NCBI GenBank assembly: GCA_027486765.1
Contig: JAIXOO010000139.1
Coordinates: forward strand, 56,737 to 120,736
Length of the DNA stretch: 64,000 nt
Reading direction: 5' to 3'
Source: Saprospiraceae bacterium
GTDB taxonomy: Bacteria > Bacteroidota > Bacteroidia > Chitinophagales > Saprospiraceae
Below are positions 1 to 7,690 of the stretch, one piece after another. The notes below the pieces were generated by a model. That model made no database searches. It had not been told where the DNA came from and was given only the letters and a program-made list of their open reading frames with translations. The position numbers were made by a program, and so were the translations under genes. The first letter of the stretch is position 1. Each line of letters opens with the position of its first letter.

Positions 1-190
1 TGATGCTCACGGTTCCATTATTTGGGCCGATTAGCCCCAATAATAGTTTAATCAGCGTAGTTTTTCCTGCACCGTTTGGGCCAACTAAATAAAATATTTG
101 CCCCTCATTTATGTGGAGAGAAACATTAGCGAGGATTGATTTACTTGGGCTAATGTTGTATTCTAAAGCATCCAATCGTATTTTCTCCAT
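1..190 (-). CDS. ABC transporter ATP-binding protein, N-terminal part (cut by window edge)
   Basis: The first 63 codons of an ABC ATPase are present; the rest lies outside the window. The Walker A motif GPNGAGKTT spans residues 37-45 (Lys43), preceded by a typical A-loop region. The start at 190 is the only ATG in frame before the conserved strand. It is the most downstream member of the minus-strand peptide-secretion locus, about 245 bases after a small secreted peptide gene. Self-protection transporters are often encoded next to peptide-export genes, so an immunity or export role is possible. This is inference only, because signature and Walker B motifs are not visible. Confidence 0.8.
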   Translation of the reverse strand, partial: MEKIRLDALEYNISPSKSILANVSLHINEGQIFYLVGPNGAGKTTLIKLLLGLIGPNNGTVSI

Positions 191-435
191 TTCGTTATTT
201 AAATAGTATGAAAAATTTAAATCTCTATGTGGTGAAGGCAATAACCTTTCTTCTTGCAAGGAAGCTTTCATCGAAAGGTGCGGCTCCAGTTTGGCAGACC
301 TTAGGGTGTTTTTTTTAAAAACATTAATGATCATTGTTTTATAAAAAAAACAGCACTTTTAAATTCACGACTTCTGGTGGAAGGGTTTCCATTAATTTAT
401 GTCAAACCAAAGCCGCCCCATTATTAAATTGATCC

Positions 436-648
436 TTAACTAACAGTAACAGGCATCCACACTCCATTCAAATTGATTGAAACAACAACAGAGTAAGATC
501 CATCGGAACAATACCACGCTGTCACCCGAAGGTCACCAGATTTAACTCGACTTAACACTTTGCATGTGGCTTGTGCAAAAATGCTTGAAGAAACTAAGAC
601 TAACGCTAGAAGTAGAGCGTAGGCTTTAGATTTAAATAAATTTTTCAT
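436..648 (-). CDS. Small secreted two-cysteine peptide, unknown function
   Basis: This 70-residue product begins with a classical Sec signal peptide (Lys-rich start, then a Leu/Ala/Val-rich core ending near SIFAQA at residues 22-27). The mature part is about 43 residues, contains two cysteines (in TCK and YCS) and has an alternating Val/Ser C-terminus suggestive of beta structure. It has no double-glycine leader, so it should not use the C39 exporter. It sits between the first TlpA-like gene and the partial ABC ATPase on the same strand. Two cysteines in a short exported peptide resemble the locus's other precursors, so it may be a further substrate of the TlpA-like proteins. I do not recognise the family. 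Confidence 0.65.
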   Translation of the reverse strand: MKNLFKSKAYALLLALVLVSSSIFAQATCKVLSRVKSGDLRVTAWYCSDGSYSVVVSINLNGVWMPVTVS

Positions 649-743
649 ATTAATAGTTTTGAGTTAAAAATTCCAAGCAATAGCTTTATCTGTTTAAAGA
701 ATGAAGCGTTTAGAGAACCAGCATCAAAGCTTCTCCAGAAGTT

Positions 744-1967
744 TCAATTCCCTCGGATCATCTCTGCCAACTTATCCCAATTCCCCGCCGGATTCCCTCT
801 CCAGCGCACTTTCATATTAGAATCGAGCAAAATGGCATGAGGAATACTTTTTCCTGGATTCAAAAAAGCTCTCAGCACTTTACCGGCATAGCCCTGCGTC
901 CAGGTCATGTTGTGTTGAGTAATCATCTGCTTCACATGATCTGCGCGGTGGTCTCCTTCATTAAGGCTAATCACCTCCAACACTGCTGTATTTTCAGCTT
1001 GAAAAGCCGCTAATTGAGGCATTCCTCGAAGGCAGGGTCCACACCAGGTAGCCCAAAAGTCAATCAAAATAAATTTACCATTCTGGCGGCTGTACAAACT
1101 TTCCAGTTGATTGTTATCTACCGAGTAAAAGGAAAAATCGGGCAATGTTGGGGCTAGTTCAATGTTTTTGCCTACTAGATGCTGATTCAATTTTTGATCG
1201 GCATACTGTACACTGTCTAATGTGCCAAAATTGATGCTGCGAAGGCGAGGGAGGATGGGGTCGATTGGGCCTGGAGTTATTTTGTGAATACTTTTATGAT
1301 TCTGAATACCTTTAGCATTCATCTCACTTTTTAAAATTACACCTTTGGGGGTGAATATAGAGTTGAAAAAATACGGAAGCTGTTGTGATTCATCGCTTGG
1401 CAATTCTTCTGTAATCCAATAGCGATAAGGCGTACTGTTGGGTGGGGTACTAAAGGGGAGTTCATATTCTTGACTGAGGTAACCTCCAATTATTTCTTTA
1501 CTCCCTCTGAGTTTTTTTAGTTTGGAGTAATCCAAGTTAAACAACTCACTCACTTTAATTTTGTCTCGCCAATTGGGATCAGAAGCATTCTTCTCTAAAG
1601 ACTCTTCTAATGCTTTAAGATTGCTAATCATAGTACGCCCTCCACTATAATGGTCAATGACTTCTGCGTGAAAACCAGCTTGAAAATTGATTTTATGAAT
1701 CTCTTTTTCATCATTCAAATAGGCTTCCTCCCAAATACTATCCTGCTTTATATAAGTTCGAAATCGTACAGAATCCGCTTGAAAAAATTGAAGTTTTTTA
1801 TCATTTGAACCCAAACTTTTCAATCCCATTAGTATCTTTTCTCTAAAGCCTTGTTCATATTTAAACACTATTGTATATTCCAAAACTCCTTCAAATCCAG
1901 CTTGTTGTCCAAAGCAAAAGAAGAGTGTAATAATGTATAGAGTAAGGATTAGCAAAAATCTTTTCAT
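744..1967 (-). CDS. TlpA-like thiol-disulfide protein with GLPGLI-like N-terminal region (copy 1)
   Basis: This 407-residue exported protein has a hydrophobic signal sequence at residues 1-21. Residues 22-235 resemble the GLPGLI family of Bacteroidota (the 'EGVLEYTI' strand and an 'IIGGYLSQEYEL' stretch), though the GLPGLI motif itself is missing. A linker leads to a TlpA/AhpC-type thioredoxin domain at about 275-405 with active site WCGPC (Cys309, Cys312) and cis-proline 376. Such domains act in the periplasm, reducing, oxidising or shuffling disulfides. The gene follows a double-glycine peptide gene, separated by a hairpin. Its C-terminal half is nearly identical to that of copy 2 (2291-3508) at both DNA and protein level, while the N-terminal halves have diverged. 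A role in disulfide chemistry of the secreted peptides is inferred. Confidence 0.85.
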   Translation of the reverse strand: MKRFLLILTLYIITLFFCFGQQAGFEGVLEYTIVFKYEQGFREKILMGLKSLGSNDKKLQFFQADSVRFRTYIKQDSIWEEAYLNDEKEIHKINFQAGFHAEVIDHYSGGRTMISNLKALEESLEKNASDPNWRDKIKVSELFNLDYSKLKKLRGSKEIIGGYLSQEYELPFSTPPNSTPYRYWITEELPSDESQQLPYFFNSIFTPKGVILKSEMNAKGIQNHKSIHKITPGPIDPILPRLRSINFGTLDSVQYADQKLNQHLVGKNIELAPTLPDFSFYSVDNNQLESLYSRQNGKFILIDFWATWCGPCLRGMPQLAAFQAENTAVLEVISLNEGDHRADHVKQMITQHNMTWTQGYAGKVLRAFLNPGKSIPHAILLDSNMKVRWRGNPAGNWDKLAEMIRGN

Positions 1968-1981
1968 TTCTTGAAAATTAA

Positions 1982-2033
1982 ATTCCAGATTGTAGTTTAG
2001 TGAAACCTGTTTTCACCAACTACAACCTGGAAT
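1982..2033 (-). promoter_or_regulatory. Intercistronic hairpin between peptide 1 and TlpA copy 1
   Basis: Arms at 1982-2005 and 2011-2033 pair over 23-24 bases with only two or three mismatches and a short loop. The hairpin lies between the peptide stop (2050) and the TlpA start (1967), ending 14 bases before the ATG. No T-run follows on the coding strand, so it looks more like a partial terminator, mRNA-processing or stability element than a strong terminator. It could set peptide output above TlpA output. Confidence 0.7.
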
Positions 2034-2049
2034 ATTTAATAAAACTCTA

Positions 2050-2229
2050 CTATCCTGGTTGGCATTGAAGTGTATACGTCCCCCCGTGCCCAAACACGGA
2101 ATACGTTTCAAGTAAGGTCATGCCTTGTCTAGAATTTTGTGTCATTACAACCGCTAAGACCGCTTCAATTTGACTACACAGGATACCCCCTTGTAGCGCC
2201 TCCAAATTTTCATTTGATAAAACTTTCAT
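2050..2229 (-). CDS. Double-glycine leader precursor peptide 1
   Basis: This 59-residue precursor has a leader MKVLSNENLEALQGG (1-15), matching the hydrophobic-spaced double-glycine leaders recognised by C39 peptidases. The predicted 44-residue core starts ILCSQ and contains only two cysteines, Cys18 and Cys56, plus a motif YSVFGHGGTYTLQC (43-56). Peptide 2 shares leader, cysteine positions and that C-terminal motif while the middle (residues 22-41) differs strongly. The gene lies 61 bases after TlpA copy 2 and is followed by a hairpin and TlpA copy 1. Its 31-base upstream segment is identical to that before peptide 2. Likely exported and cleaved by the C39 transporter at 3782-5920. Whether the product is a bacteriocin, signal or other modified peptide cannot be told from sequence. 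Confidence 0.85.
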   Translation of the reverse strand: MKVLSNENLEALQGGILCSQIEAVLAVVMTQNSRQGMTLLETYSVFGHGGTYTLQCQPG

Positions 2230-2290
2230 TGTTTATGAATTTAGTTGTGAAAAAATCAAATACTTTCAGCGTCACCCATTCCTCACACAA

Positions 2291-3508
2291 TCAATTCCCC
2301 CGAACCAGTTCCGCCAACTTACCCCAATTTCCCGCCGGATTCCCGCGCCAACGTACCTTCAGGTTGGAGTCGAGCAAAACGGCATACGGAATGGTTTTTC
2401 CTGGATTCAAAAAAGCTTTCAGCACCTTACCGGCATAACCCTGTGTCCAGGTCATGTTGTGTTGAGTAATCATCTGCTTCACATGATCTGCCCGGTGATC
2501 GCCTTCATTAAGGCTAATCACCTCCAACACTGCTGCATTTTCAGCTTGAAAAGCCGCTAATTGAGGCATTTCTCGAAGGCAGGGAGCACACCAGGTAGCC
2601 CAAAAGTCAATCAAAATAAATTTACCATTCTGGCGGCTGTATAAACTTTCCAGTTGATTGTTATCTACCGAGTAAAAGGAAAAATCGGGCAATATTGGCG
2701 CTTGTTCAATGTTTTTGACCTTAAGATGCTGATTCAATTTTTGGTCGGCGTACTGTACACTGTCCAAAGTGCCAAAATTGAGGCTGCGAAGGCGAGGGAG
2801 AATGGGGTCAATTGGGCCTGGAGTTATTTTCTGTAGAGTTTTATAAGTCTGGACGTACTTAGTTTTTATTTCACGTTTTATGATTGAGCCTTTCGGCGTA
2901 AAAATCGAATTAAAAAAGTAGGGAATTTGTTGTTCGTCTCCTCCTATCAAATCTTCAGTTATCCAATAATAATAAGGTGTACCATCTGGAATGCTGGGAG
3001 GTAATTCGTATACCTGGCAAAGATAGCCCTGGATCATTTCTTTACGTCTGGCCAATTTTTTCAGCCTTGAATAGTCCGTTTTGAACCACTCACCTACTTT
3101 GATTTTTGCTCGCCAATTGGGATCATTAGTGTTTTTGTCTAAATGGTCTTCAATTTCTTTGATTTTACCAAATATTGTTCGATTTCCGCTATACAGGTCA
3201 ATTGTTTCCGCCTGAAAACCAGCCTGGTAGTTGATTTTATCTATTCCTGGTTCATCATTTAAATAATGCTCCTCCCAAATACTATCTTGTCGAATGTAGC
3301 AACGAATGCGGGTGGAATCGGCATAAAAAGGTTTAATTTGTCGTTCAGTCCAGCCAGCGTTTCTGAAGCCGTTGATGGTTTTTTGAAGGTAATCTGGATC
3401 ATGTTTATAGATGATGGTGTATTCTATAATGCCCTCGAAAGTATGATTTTGAGCATAAAGTGCTGGTAAAAAAAGGTGAATTAATAAAATTAGGTTCAGG
3501 TTTTTCAT
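2291..3508 (-). CDS. TlpA-like thiol-disulfide protein with GLPGLI-like N-terminal region (copy 2)
   Basis: This 405-residue exported protein starts at the ATG at 3508; the in-frame TTG three codons upstream is less likely. A signal sequence precedes an 'AQNHTFEGIIEYTI' start of the N-terminal region. The thioredoxin-like domain at about 272-402 carries WCAPC (Cys307, Cys310), a changed inter-cysteine residue compared with WCGPC in copies 1 and 3, which may shift redox potential. The last ~170 residues are almost identical to copy 1. It follows peptide 2 and a hairpin, giving the same module order. The role in oxidising or proof-reading the Cys18-Cys56 pair is inferred from gene order. Confidence 0.85.
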   Translation of the reverse strand: MKNLNLILLIHLFLPALYAQNHTFEGIIEYTIIYKHDPDYLQKTINGFRNAGWTERQIKPFYADSTRIRCYIRQDSIWEEHYLNDEPGIDKINYQAGFQAETIDLYSGNRTIFGKIKEIEDHLDKNTNDPNWRAKIKVGEWFKTDYSRLKKLARRKEMIQGYLCQVYELPPSIPDGTPYYYWITEDLIGGDEQQIPYFFNSIFTPKGSIIKREIKTKYVQTYKTLQKITPGPIDPILPRLRSLNFGTLDSVQYADQKLNQHLKVKNIEQAPILPDFSFYSVDNNQLESLYSRQNGKFILIDFWATWCAPCLREMPQLAAFQAENAAVLEVISLNEGDHRADHVKQMITQHNMTWTQGYAGKVLKAFLNPGKTIPYAVLLDSNLKVRWRGNPAGNWGKLAELVRGN

Positions 3509-3532
3509 GCAATACAATTTTTTATATAAAAT

Positions 3533-3563
3533 GTGGATAGAGGTTAACTCGTCCTCTACCCAC
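3533..3563 (-). promoter_or_regulatory. Intercistronic hairpin between peptide 2 and TlpA copy 2
   Basis: Arms 3533-3543 and 3553-3563 (GTGGATAGAGG and CCTCTACCCAC) pair over 11 bases with one mismatch and a 9-base loop. It occupies the gap between the peptide 2 stop (3582) and the TlpA start (3508), the same position as the hairpins in modules 1 and 3 but with unrelated sequence. No T-run follows on the coding strand. Confidence 0.65.
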
Positions 3564-3581
3564 TACACTCAAGAGTTATTC

Positions 3582-3755
3582 TTAGTCACATTGCAATGTG
3601 TACGTTCCCCCATGTCCAAATATCGAGTAGGTTGTTAGCAAGACATGATACTGATCAGGTTTTTCGTCCAGCAGGTGTTGCATTACTGCTCCGATTTGAC
3701 TGCACAGGATCCCCCCTTGTAGCGCTTCCAAATTTTGATTCGGTAAAACTTTCAT
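3582..3755 (-). CDS. Double-glycine leader precursor peptide 2
   Basis: This 57-residue precursor has leader MKVLPNQNLEALQGG (1-15) and a 42-residue core beginning ILCSQ and ending TYTLQCD. Cys18 and Cys56 are its only cysteines, in register with peptides 1 and 3. The centre of the core (residues 22-38) is unlike peptide 1 and includes a charged DEKPDQYH stretch. It begins 26 bases after the stop of the C39 exporter and is followed by a hairpin and TlpA copy 2, so exporter, peptide and TlpA appear co-transcribed. A second Gly-Gly (49-50) in the core might be an additional processing site, though context resembles the leader site poorly. Confidence 0.85.
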   Translation of the reverse strand: MKVLPNQNLEALQGGILCSQIGAVMQHLLDEKPDQYHVLLTTYSIFGHGGTYTLQCD

Positions 3756-3781
3756 CGGTTATGAATTTAGTTGTGAAAAAA

Positions 3782-5920
3782 TCAAATACCTACAGACTCC
3801 CCTATTTCGCTCACAATCATTTGCCCTTCAATTTTGTACACCTTATCCACCCCATCCAAGAGGTCACTCCGATGCGTAAGCAATAAAATGCCCATCCGGG
3901 ATTTTAACTGCATTAAGATCTGGTGTACAAAGGCTTCAGCACTTTGATCCAAGGCTGAACTGGGCTCATCTAACAGCAACAATTGTGGTTGTTTCCACAA
4001 GGCTCTGGCCAATCCAATTAGTTGTTTTTGGCCACCGGAAGGGCTGATTCCATTTTGACCGATCAGGGTGTTGACCCCTTGAGGGAATTTATCGAAATAA
4101 GGCGAAAAGCCATACTGCTCCAAAAAGTCAAAAAAAAGCTGGGGGCTTTCAGGTATACTCCCAAACAAAATATTTTCCGCCAATGAGCCATTGAAAATTT
4201 TCACTTCTTGCTCCACTACACCCAAGCAGTTTCTCCAAGCACTAGTAGCAATCAAGTCCAGATCGATGCCGTTCACTTTAATTTTACCTTGTTCCTGCTT
4301 GTAAAATTTTTGGAGGGTTTGTAAAAGGGTACTTTTGCCGCTGCCTGTTTCACCCATGAGCACCACCAGTTCCCCTTTTTTTACAGAGAGACTTACTGAT
4401 TCGAGCAGGGGGTTGCGTCCAGGAAAACGAAAACTGAGGTTTTGCACTTGCAATTCCTGAAAATCTTTGACCTGGGCCAAATCTTGCTCGGTATTTGGAT
4501 CAAACTCGGCCTGCAGCCCGGTGAACTCCTTCATCCGATCAAAAGCCACCCGCGCCTCTTGCAACTGGATATTGGTCATGGCCAGCCTGGATGCGGCCGC
4601 AATCAGCATTCCGGACATTTGGAGTACGGCCATCAGGGATCCCACGGTCATCCCTCCGCGCAATACATGCCACGAAATGTAGAGCAACAATAAACCAGTA
4701 AAAACTGAGCTAAGCAACTCCGTCCAAAATCCAAAGTTCATTCCCACTTTGCCCAGTTCCAACGAACGTTGCTGAAAAATGGCATACACATTTTTGAGCG
4801 AATGGATGAAATGGGTTTCCCGGTTAAAAAGCTTGATGGTTCCCGCACCTTGAACTGCCTCCACAAAAGTGCTTTCCGCATTGCTGTAACTTATCATGGC
4901 CTCTTTTTGGCTTTTCAATATGGGTTGATGATAACGCCAGGCTATCCAAAAGAACAAAGGCAGCCAGGCCAACATCACCACACCCGTCACCCAATTGTAG
5001 CTTAAGCCTCCGATGAGGACCACCAAAATCATCAAAAGGTCAATGGTACTGGAGGCCGACAATTGGCTTACTGTTCTTTGGATGCGAGAGGTATCATGCA
5101 TGCGGGCAATCAGGTCTCCTGTGCGTCGATTGTCAAAAAAAGCTTTGGGTAGATGCAGCAGAGACTCAAAAAAATACTGCACAATGCGCAAGTTAAAATC
5201 TCGGGCTTGTCGCAACAAAAACAATTGCCGGACATAGCCCAAGGCACTTCGGGCAAATAAGAGCACCAAGAGCAGGCTTATACCCCCATACAAACGTACG
5301 TAATCCTTCTTGGGCAAAATATGATCGATCAATTGTTGGGAAAATACCGCTGTGCTGATGCCAAGAATGGCCAAAACCACCCCAATGACCACCGCCATAC
5401 CCAATAAATTCAGGTCTTCCTGCAAAAATGACCACATCCAGCGCCATTGACTTTGGGGGCTATTTTTTTCGGCTTGTGGTGCGTCAGCAGGGAATTTAAA
5501 AAGCAGTAGTGTTTTGGATTGCCATACATCATCTAATTCTTCTGCGGTATATTCTTCTACCATCCCTTTCCCCGGGTCACTGACGATGTATCGCTGCAGG
5601 GCTTCATCGTAGCCCCAGTACACCAGATAATGGTAGAAATTGTTGCTTACAATGTGCAGGATACAAATGTCTGCACAGGCTTTGAGGCTATCCAGATCAG
5701 CTTCGTAGCCGTCTACTTCCAGCCCGGTTTGGATGGCTGCCTGTTTTAGCCCCAACATGGTTGTGCCCGAGGCATTGGTGCCACTCCAATCGCGGAGTTG
5801 CTCCATGGATATGGTTTTGCCCCAATACTTGAGAATGGTTTGAAGGCAGGCTACTCCACAATCGGCTTGGTCGTGTTGGCGGACGGTGGCGCGTTGGAGT
5901 TGTTTGTAGGGGATGGTCAT
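3782..5920 (-). CDS. Peptidase-containing ABC transporter (C39 bacteriocin-processing exporter)
   Basis: The 712-residue product fuses three parts. An N-terminal C39 cysteine peptidase (1-135) has Gln15, catalytic Cys21 in DQADCGVAC, His97 and Asp115. A six-helix ABC membrane domain spans about 165-450. The ATPase domain (490-712) has Walker A GETGSGKST (523-531, Lys529), signature SPSGGQ (626-631), Walker B LLLLDEP (647-653) and H-loop His683. Such exporters cut double-glycine leaders in the cytosol and export the core. Length is normal for the family and all key residues are present, so it should be active. It lies 10 bases after TlpA copy 3 and 26 bases before peptide 2. No HlyD-type adaptor gene lies in the window, so the route across the outer membrane is unknown. 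Confidence 0.95.
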   Translation of the reverse strand: MTIPYKQLQRATVRQHDQADCGVACLQTILKYWGKTISMEQLRDWSGTNASGTTMLGLKQAAIQTGLEVDGYEADLDSLKACADICILHIVSNNFYHYLVYWGYDEALQRYIVSDPGKGMVEEYTAEELDDVWQSKTLLLFKFPADAPQAEKNSPQSQWRWMWSFLQEDLNLLGMAVVIGVVLAILGISTAVFSQQLIDHILPKKDYVRLYGGISLLLVLLFARSALGYVRQLFLLRQARDFNLRIVQYFFESLLHLPKAFFDNRRTGDLIARMHDTSRIQRTVSQLSASSTIDLLMILVVLIGGLSYNWVTGVVMLAWLPLFFWIAWRYHQPILKSQKEAMISYSNAESTFVEAVQGAGTIKLFNRETHFIHSLKNVYAIFQQRSLELGKVGMNFGFWTELLSSVFTGLLLLYISWHVLRGGMTVGSLMAVLQMSGMLIAAASRLAMTNIQLQEARVAFDRMKEFTGLQAEFDPNTEQDLAQVKDFQELQVQNLSFRFPGRNPLLESVSLSVKKGELVVLMGETGSGKSTLLQTLQKFYKQEQGKIKVNGIDLDLIATSAWRNCLGVVEQEVKIFNGSLAENILFGSIPESPQLFFDFLEQYGFSPYFDKFPQGVNTLIGQNGISPSGGQKQLIGLARALWKQPQLLLLDEPSSALDQSAEAFVHQILMQLKSRMGILLLTHRSDLLDGVDKVYKIEGQMIVSEIGESVGI

Positions 5921-5930
5921 GGCGGAAAGG

Positions 5931-7145
5931 TTAATGATTACGAATGATTGATTCTATCTCACCCCAATGCTGAGCAGGATTTCCCATCCATCGAATTTTC
6001 ATTTGGTCATCCAGTAAAACAACAAAAGGGATTGTTTTGCTAGGGTTTAGAAATGATCCTAACGCTCGCCCCGCGTAAGCTTGCTGCCATGACATGTTGT
6101 TTTTCTGAATAAAATTTTGTACAAAATCTTCGCGATGATCTCCTGTATTGAGCCCAATTATCTCTAAAGTAGCTGCGTTTTTTTCACCCAACTGTCGAAT
6201 AATGGGGAAGTCCTTGATGCAGGGGCCACACCAAGTAGCCCATAAATCCAGTAACATGAATTTCCCACTGCCTCTCTGGGTGTACAAGTTCACTGGCTCT
6301 GGCTTTCCGACTGGATAAAATGAAAAGTCAGGGACAATCGAAGCATTTTCAATGTTTTTTCCTTTCAAGTGCTGATTGATGTCTTCATCGGCGTATTGAA
6401 GGCTATCTAAGGTGCCTAAGGTTAAATTTTTTAGACGAGATTGTATTGATCCGATGGTAGTTGGCTTTATTTTAATTATAGAGGACTGTTGCGAAATGCC
6501 TTCCGACTGCCATTCGGAGCTCATCTTCAGCCCAAATGGTGTGAAAAAAGTATTGAAAAAATGTTGCTGTTGTTGATTTTTAGCAAACTTGAAGTCTTCA
6601 GCAATCCAGTGCAAGCTGACACTTCCTGTTCGCTTCGGATTATACTCTTGATAAAGTGTACAAGTGTAACCCTCAATTATTTTTGTTCTATTTTTTATTC
6701 TTTTGTAATTGGAATAATCAGCATTGAGCCAACCGCCCAAATCCTTCGTATTAGGCGAATTCTTTTGAGTTTGAGCATCTAATTCATTTTCTATTGGTTT
6801 TGCGCCCAGCACTATTTTTAATCCTGTTGATGGATTAATGATTAAAGCATAATCATTGGCTTGGTAATAATTTCTTTTTGTTTCTAAAGAATAAGTAGAA
6901 ATTTGCTCAGCCCACAGGCTATCTCCTTTGAAGAAATAGGTAGCTTTAATTGAGTCAATTTTTTGAACTTTTTCAGCCAATTTGTACATTCCAATTGCAT
7001 TTAATTTATCGGCTAATGCTTTTTTTGAATTTTCATTTTGTTGCGCAATAGTCAGAACTTCTATCACGCCTTCAAAAGTTTGATTTTGAGCCAACAAAGA
7101 ATGCCCAATGCAACACAACAAATAAATCAATGCGAATTTCATCAT
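5931..7145 (-). CDS. TlpA-like thiol-disulfide protein with GLPGLI-like N-terminal region (copy 3)
   Basis: This 404-residue exported paralog has a signal sequence at 1-20 ending LLAQ, an N-terminal region at 21-240 and a thioredoxin-like domain at about 268-402 with WCGPC (Cys306, Cys309) and cis-Pro in KTIPFVVLL. It is clearly more distant from copies 1 and 2 than those are from each other, yet keeps the linker motif LGTLDSLQYADEDINQHL. It stands between peptide 3 with its hairpin (upstream) and the C39 exporter (10 bases downstream). The domain family is firm; the substrate is inferred from linkage. Confidence 0.85.
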   Translation of the reverse strand: MMKFALIYLLCCIGHSLLAQNQTFEGVIEVLTIAQQNENSKKALADKLNAIGMYKLAEKVQKIDSIKATYFFKGDSLWAEQISTYSLETKRNYYQANDYALIINPSTGLKIVLGAKPIENELDAQTQKNSPNTKDLGGWLNADYSNYKRIKNRTKIIEGYTCTLYQEYNPKRTGSVSLHWIAEDFKFAKNQQQQHFFNTFFTPFGLKMSSEWQSEGISQQSSIIKIKPTTIGSIQSRLKNLTLGTLDSLQYADEDINQHLKGKNIENASIVPDFSFYPVGKPEPVNLYTQRGSGKFMLLDLWATWCGPCIKDFPIIRQLGEKNAATLEIIGLNTGDHREDFVQNFIQKNNMSWQQAYAGRALGSFLNPSKTIPFVVLLDDQMKIRWMGNPAQHWGEIESIIRNH

Positions 7146-7164
7146 AGGATCAATATTTGTATGG

Positions 7165-7212
7165 TTTCTAGTGGCCCTAGAGCTTTTGGTTAAGCTCTAG
7201 GGCCACTAGAAA
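7165..7212 (-). promoter_or_regulatory. Perfect 21-bp hairpin between peptide 3 and TlpA copy 3
   Basis: Arms 7165-7185 and 7192-7212 are perfect complements over 21 bases with a 6-base loop. It begins 9 bases after the peptide 3 stop codon (7221). The coding strand after the stem lacks a T-run, arguing against a simple rho-independent terminator. A transcript-stabilising or partial-termination role that gives more peptide than TlpA fits the position. Confidence 0.75.
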
Positions 7213-7220
7213 AGTGGACA

Positions 7221-7400
7221 TTAAACGGGAGTACAAAGTGTGTATCCGTTATCTATCAAGTCGATGATAATAATGGCTTGATCCCATGATTGCTGGGAAG
7301 CATTCTCCCCATACATCATACCATCTAGAATTTCGGATAAACGAGCGCAAGTCATTCCTCCAGTTAGCTCTGTGAGCTCATTGTCTTTAACTTTTTTCAT
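7221..7400 (-). CDS. Double-glycine leader precursor peptide 3 (divergent)
   Basis: This 59-residue precursor has leader MKKVKDNELTELTGG (1-15) and a 44-residue core MTCAR...NGYTLCTPV. Little of the core matches peptides 1 and 2, but the only two cysteines again fall at residues 18 and 56 and the cleavage site is again residue 15. An Ile/Asp-rich stretch IIIIDLID (43-50) precedes the last cysteine. The gene is followed by a perfect hairpin and TlpA copy 3. The sequence upstream (7401-7482) is A/T-rich and may hold the promoter of the peptide/TlpA/exporter operon. The coding call rests on leader, cysteine spacing and module position. Confidence 0.82.
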   Translation of the reverse strand: MKKVKDNELTELTGGMTCARLSEILDGMMYGENASQQSWDQAIIIIDLIDNGYTLCTPV

Positions 7401-7482
7401 AAATTGAAGTTTTAAATGTTAAAAAACCAACAAATGGATGTAAATAAAACCAATTTTTACTTAATCTATTATTCCTTGTAAT

Positions 7483-7690
7483 TCAGTTATTTTGAATTAT
7501 TTTTTCAATTTCCCCCCAATGTAGTGAAGGGTTGCCCATCCAGCGTACTTTCATCTGGTCGTCGAGTAATATGACATAGGGAATACTTTTCTTGGGATTT
7601 AAAAAAGCACGCAGTAATCTGCCTCCATAAATTTGAGCCCAATTCATATCATGCTTTTTGATAAATTCCCTCCGAAAATCATCTCCAAAA
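7483..7690 (-). pseudogene. Truncated TlpA-like copy 4 (C-terminal fragment)
   Basis: About 69 codons match the end of the TlpA-like proteins: GDDFRREFIKKHDMNW, then LRAFLNPKKSIPYVILLDDQ with the cis-proline, then a GNPSLHWGEIEKII end like that of copy 3. The active-site CXXC part, the GLPGLI-like region and the signal sequence are missing. Upstream in-frame sequence belongs to the glycosyltransferase read in another frame, so the apparent ATG at 7752 is spurious. The homology begins near 7690, inside the 3' end of the glycosyltransferase ORF. This points to a deletion that fused the two genes. Confidence 0.8.

Noticed and set aside
208..318. A 36-codon plus-strand ORF beginning MKNLNLY upstream of the partial ABC ATPase
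   Set aside because: No leader or signal pattern fits well, there is no neighbour in the same direction, and such length occurs by chance in A/T-rich gaps.
2139..2438. A 99-codon plus-strand ORF across the peptide 1/TlpA 2 junction
   Set aside because: It is antisense to both genes, contains no motif, and the minus-strand readings are well supported.
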